Origin: Thermodesulfovibrionia bacterium
Lineage (GTDB): Bacteria; Nitrospirota; Thermodesulfovibrionia; UBA6902
DNA length: 64,000 nt
Assembly: GCA_030646035.1 (NCBI GenBank)
Contig: JAUSMY010000058.1
Coordinates: forward strand, 100,004-164,003
Direction of reading: 5' to 3'
The notes under the pieces were generated by a model that did not search any database, had not been told where the DNA came from, and saw nothing but the letters and a program-made list of their open reading frames with translations. The number at the start of each line of letters is the position of its first letter. Positions within the stretch are counted from its first letter, which is position 1. Of this stretch, positions 60,865 to 64,000 are shown in pieces. The position numbers and the translations under genes are program-made.

Positions 60865-61236
60865 GTGCCGACAATACAACAACTGGTAAAAAATGGCAGG
60901 AAGAAAGTGGTAAAGAAGGCCAAGGGTCCGGCTCTGATGGAATGTCCTCAGAGAAGGGGGGTCTGCACTAGAGTCTATACCACAACTCCAAAGAAGCCGA
61001 ACTCAGCTCTTAGAAAAGTTGCAAGGTTAAGACTTACCAATAAAATGGAAGTGACTGCTTATATCCCAGGAGTCGGCCACAATCTTCAGGAGCACTCAAT
61101 CGTCCTGATCAGAGGCGGCAGGGTAAAGGATCTTCCCGGTGTCAGATATCATATTGTAAGAGGCACGCTGGACACTCTTGGAGTTACTGAACGCAGACAG
61201 GGACGCTCGAAGTATGGAGCAAAAAGACCAAAATAA
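60865..61236 (+). CDS. rpsL: 30S ribosomal protein S12
   Basis: 123 residues, decoding-centre protein. Typical [11 protein letters not shown] start, [25 protein letters not shown] (with K43-type streptomycin-site Lys in TTPKKPNS) and [16 protein letters not shown] start at 60865 behind GGAGG. First gene of the str operon. Confidence 0.98.
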   Translation: MPTIQQLVKNGRKKVVKKAKGPALMECPQRRGVCTRVYTTTPKKPNSALRKVARLRLTNKMEVTAYIPGVGHNLQEHSIVLIRGGRVKDLPGVRYHIVRGTLDTLGVTERRQGRSKYGAKRPK

Positions 61237-61255
61237 TTACCAAAGGTAAAAAACA

Positions 61256-61726
61256 ATGCCAAGAAGAAAAGTAGCAGATAAAAGAGAGATCCTACCGGAT
61301 CCGATACATAACAGCAAGATAGTGAGCAAGTTCATCAACTCGCTCATGAAAGAAGGGAAGAAGTCTGTGGCAGAAAAGATCTGCTACGGCGCTCTTGATA
61401 TCATCAAGGAAAAGACAGGGAACGACCCGTTAAAGGTCTTCAAGTCAGCACTTGATAATGTGAAGCCTGCAGTAGAGGTTAAATCCAGGCGTGTTGGCGG
61501 AGCTACTTATCAGGTGCCTACTGACATAATGCCGGATAGACGTCAGGCCTTGGCATACAGGTGGATAATTGGTTTCGCTGCAAAACGCCCCGGAAAGACT
61601 ATGAGAGAAAAATTGGCTGCAGAATTAATGGATGCGGCAAATAATACTGGATCTTCTATTAAGAAGAGGGAAGACACTCACAAGATGGCTGAGGCCAACA
61701 AGGCTTTTGCTCATTACAGATGGTAG
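61256..61726 (+). CDS. rpsG: 30S ribosomal protein S7
   Basis: 156 residues, assembly initiator of the 30S head. [16 protein letters not shown] start, [11 protein letters not shown] and the final [10 protein letters not shown] are canonical. 19 bp after rpsL; fusA follows. Confidence 0.98.
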   Translation: MPRRKVADKREILPDPIHNSKIVSKFINSLMKEGKKSVAEKICYGALDIIKEKTGNDPLKVFKSALDNVKPAVEVKSRRVGGATYQVPTDIMPDRRQALAYRWIIGFAAKRPGKTMREKLAAELMDAANNTGSSIKKREDTHKMAEANKAFAHYRW

Positions 61727-61741
61727 GTTATGGAAGCGGTT

Positions 61742-63820
61742 ATGACATCGATATCATTAGATAAGACAAGAAACATCGGGATAATGGCGCATATTGATGC
61801 CGGCAAGACCACTACGACCGAGCGCATACTTTATTATACTGGTGTGACATATAAGATAGGAGAGGTCCATGAGGGTACAGCTGTTATGGACTGGATGGTT
61901 CAGGAACAGGAGAGGGGCATAACGATAACTTCTGCTGCAACAACCTGCTTCTGGAATGATCACAGAATCAATATAATTGATACACCGGGACATGTTGACT
62001 TCACCATTGAAGTGGAACGTGCTCTCAGGGTTTTGGACGGAGCAGTTGCTGTCTTTGATGCTGTTTCAGGAGTTGAACCACAATCTGAGACAGTATGGCG
62101 CCAGGCAGAGAAGTACAAGGTCCCCAGAATAGCGTTCATCAATAAGATGGACAGGGTAGGCGCTGATTTCTTTATGAGTGTCAATTCCATGATCAGCAGG
62201 CTGGGAGCTAATCCTGTTATCTTCCAGATGCCTATCGGAAGTGAGGATCAATACAAGGGTTCTGTTGACCTCGTAAAAATGAAGGCATATATATATGATG
62301 CTGAAGATCTTGGAGCTACATATCGCGAATGTGATATACCCGATGATTTAATTCCAATGGCTATTCAATGCAGGGAGAAGATGATCGAGGCTCTTGCTGA
62401 TGTTGATAATGAGATAATGGAGAAGTTCCTGGCAGGGGAAGATGTCGATAGCGCCCTTTTGATGAAAGCTCTGAGAAAAGGCACCAATGACTTAAAGATT
62501 ACCCCGGTAATTTGCGGCACAGCATTTAAAAATAAAGGGGTTCAGCAGCTTCTTGATGCAATTGTAGACTTCCTGCCTTCTCCTTTAGATGTCCCGCCAA
62601 TAATGGGAATCGACCCTAATACGGACGCTGAGTTAGTTAGGAGACCTGATGACAGCGAACCGTTCTCTGCTCTTGCATTTAAGATAATGACCGACCCGTT
62701 TGTAGGACAGCTTACTTTCTTAAGGGTTTATTCCGGTGTTTTAGAGACCGGATCATACGTTTATAACTCTTCGAAAGATGTGAAAGAGCGTATAGGCAGG
62801 CTTGTTAAGATGCATGCAAATAAGAGGGAAGATATTAAGGATGTACATGCAGGTGATATAGTTGCGGCAGTAGGATTAAAGAGTACCTTGACAGGTGACA
62901 CTCTTTGTTCCGAGGACCATCCCGTGATCCTTGAAAAAATGGAATTTCCCGCTCCTGTCATATCTGTTGCAATCGAGCCGAAGACAAAGGCGGATCAGCA
63001 GAAGCTTTCTATCGCTCTTGGAAAACTTGCACAGGAAGACCCTTCATTTAAGGTCTCTTTTGATGAAGAGACCGCCCAGACGATTATTTCAGGTATGGGT
63101 GAACTTCATCTTGAGATAATAGTTGACAGGCTTATCAGGGAATTCAAGGTAGGAGCAAATATCGGAAAGCCTCAGGTAGCTTACAGGGAGACGATAAAAA
63201 AGAAAACAAAGGCAGAAGGCAAATTCATAAGGCAGTCCGGAGGCCGCGGTCAATACGGCCATGTTGTTATAGATATGGAACCGCTTGAGCCGGGCGGTGG
63301 GTTTGAGTTCGTTAATAAGGTAGTCGGCGGTTCAATACCGAGAGAATATATATCTGCTGTTGAAAAGGGAGTCAAAGAGGCACTTGAGAACGGGGTGATG
63401 GCAAGTTTCCCTGTTGTGGATGTTAAGGTGACGCTCATTGACGGCTCGTATCATGAGGTTGACTCATCTGAAATGGCATTTAAGATCGCAGGGTCAATGG
63501 CATTCAAGAGCGGAGCAAAAAATGCATCTCCAGCCTTGCTTGAGCCTATAATGGTCATAGAGGTAGTAACACCTGAAGAGTATATGGGGGATGTTATCGG
63601 CGATCTGAATTCAAGGCGCGGGAAGATACAGAGCATGCAGCAGAGGGGACCGGTTCAGGTAATAACTTGCCTTGCTCCTCTTTCTTCAATGTTTGGTTAT
63701 GCTACCGATTTGAGGTCTAGCTCTCAGGGCCGTGCTAATTATACGATGCAGTTTGAACACTACGAAGAAGTCCCAAAAAATATTTCAGAAGATATAATCT
63801 CCAAGGCCAAAGGGGAATAA
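61742..63820 (+). CDS. fusA: translation elongation factor G
   Basis: GTPase driving ribosomal translocation; 692 residues from ATG at 61742. This start has GGAAG at 61732-61736 and gives the family length; an in-frame ATG at 61730 would add four residues. G motifs [28 protein letters not shown] and [10 protein letters not shown] are intact, as are domains II-V. Third gene of the str operon. Confidence 0.97.
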   Translation: MTSISLDKTRNIGIMAHIDAGKTTTTERILYYTGVTYKIGEVHEGTAVMDWMVQEQERGITITSAATTCFWNDHRINIIDTPGHVDFTIEVERALRVLDGAVAVFDAVSGVEPQSETVWRQAEKYKVPRIAFINKMDRVGADFFMSVNSMISRLGANPVIFQMPIGSEDQYKGSVDLVKMKAYIYDAEDLGATYRECDIPDDLIPMAIQCREKMIEALADVDNEIMEKFLAGEDVDSALLMKALRKGTNDLKITPVICGTAFKNKGVQQLLDAIVDFLPSPLDVPPIMGIDPNTDAELVRRPDDSEPFSALAFKIMTDPFVGQLTFLRVYSGVLETGSYVYNSSKDVKERIGRLVKMHANKREDIKDVHAGDIVAAVGLKSTLTGDTLCSEDHPVILEKMEFPAPVISVAIEPKTKADQQKLSIALGKLAQEDPSFKVSFDEETAQTIISGMGELHLEIIVDRLIREFKVGANIGKPQVAYRETIKKKTKAEGKFIRQSGGRGQYGHVVIDMEPLEPGGGFEFVNKVVGGSIPREYISAVEKGVKEALENGVMASFPVVDVKVTLIDGSYHEVDSSEMAFKIAGSMAFKSGAKNASPALLEPIMVIEVVTPEEYMGDVIGDLNSRRGKIQSMQQRGPVQVITCLAPLSSMFGYATDLRSSSQGRANYTMQFEHYEEVPKNISEDIISKAKGE

Positions 63821-63832
63821 AGGAGGGGATTT

Positions 63833-64000
63833 ATGGCAAAGGCGAAATTTGACAGAGGAAAGCCGCACGTTAACGTAGGAACAATAGGGCATGTTGACCA
63901 TGGGAAGACCACATTAACGGCAGCTATAACAAAATATCTGGCATTCAGCGGCGGAGCAGTATACCGTGCATATGATTCGATAGACAACGCCCCTGAAGAG
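63833..64000 (+). CDS. tuf: translation elongation factor Tu, 3' partial
   Basis: First 56 codons only; the gene runs off the right edge. [36 protein letters not shown] start with the P-loop GHVDHGKT and the [11 protein letters not shown] approach to switch I. AGGAGG lies 7 bp before the ATG. Carries aminoacyl-tRNA to the ribosome. Last visible gene of the str operon. Confidence 0.97.
   Translation, partial: MAKAKFDRGKPHVNVGTIGHVDHGKTTLTAAITKYLAFSGGAVYRAYDSIDNAPEE

Overview
The window is about 64 kb of dense, mostly vertical-looking chromosome from a Gram-negative, probably anaerobic or facultative bacterium. Lipid-transport genes (mlaEFD), RseP, lipoproteins, type II cytochrome c maturation (CcsA/ResB) and a trans-envelope MCE protein all point to a diderm. 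The mix of DUF116, fused TIGR03960/DUF2344, LarE, short ResB, many PAS kinases and abundant REP-like repeats suggests a Nitrospirota (Thermodesulfovibrionia-like) or deltaproteobacterial-type genome. That placement is inference from gene content; no marker search was run. No rRNA, tRNA or CRISPR was seen.

Layout. 1-6.8 kb: a sensory cluster of two multi-PAS histidine kinases (the first running in from the left edge), a stand-alone receiver and a receiver-PAS-GAF-HD-GYP phosphodiesterase. 6.8-13 kb: CDF metal exporter, IscA-type protein, CcsA/ResB pair, glycosyltransferase, a 4xPAS-GGDEF cyclase and a Nudix hydrolase. 13-19.3 kb: housekeeping (thiD, queF, def-fmt-DUF116, PASTA protein, rpe, xseA-xseB). 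19.3-29.5 kb: TPR protein, then an RDD-mreBCD-mrdA-rodA elongasome block followed by mlaEFD. 29.6-33 kb: a third PAS kinase preceded by a (CAGT)7 microsatellite, and kup. 33-42.3 kb: FG-GAP-like secreted protein, uppS-cdsA-dxr-rseP, a DsbB/DsbA pair, aconitase and a 39-aa lipoprotein. 42.4-47.5 kb: the accessory island. It holds three copies of a 71-bp double-hairpin repeat, a glycosyltransferase with a G10 tract, an IS3-family remnant, a 5'-truncated ORF6N gene, a DUF559 nuclease bracketed by 107-bp direct repeats, a CDF-like gene and vapBC between 40-bp direct repeats, and a PilZ protein. 47.5-53.5 kb (minus strand): GlcF-like Fe-S protein with LarE, and TIGR03960 with RNase G. 53.7-60.7 kb: secreted cyclophilin, divergent bioC and bioH-like genes, htpG, an AbiEii-like protein, secreted and TPR proteins and a YwiC-like membrane protein. 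60.8-64 kb: the str operon rpsL-rpsG-fusA-tuf, cut by the right edge.

How it fits together. Cell-envelope growth dominates the core: undecaprenyl and isoprenoid synthesis (dxr, uppS), phospholipid precursor (cdsA), wall elongation (mreBCD, mrdA, rodA) and inter-membrane lipid traffic (mlaEFD). Cyclic-di-GMP is made (GGDEF), broken (HD-GYP) and bound (PilZ) by products in the window. The most unusual signals are hypermutable simple repeats (tetranucleotide before a kinase, G10 inside a glycosyltransferase) and the hairpin-repeat/DUF559 cassette.
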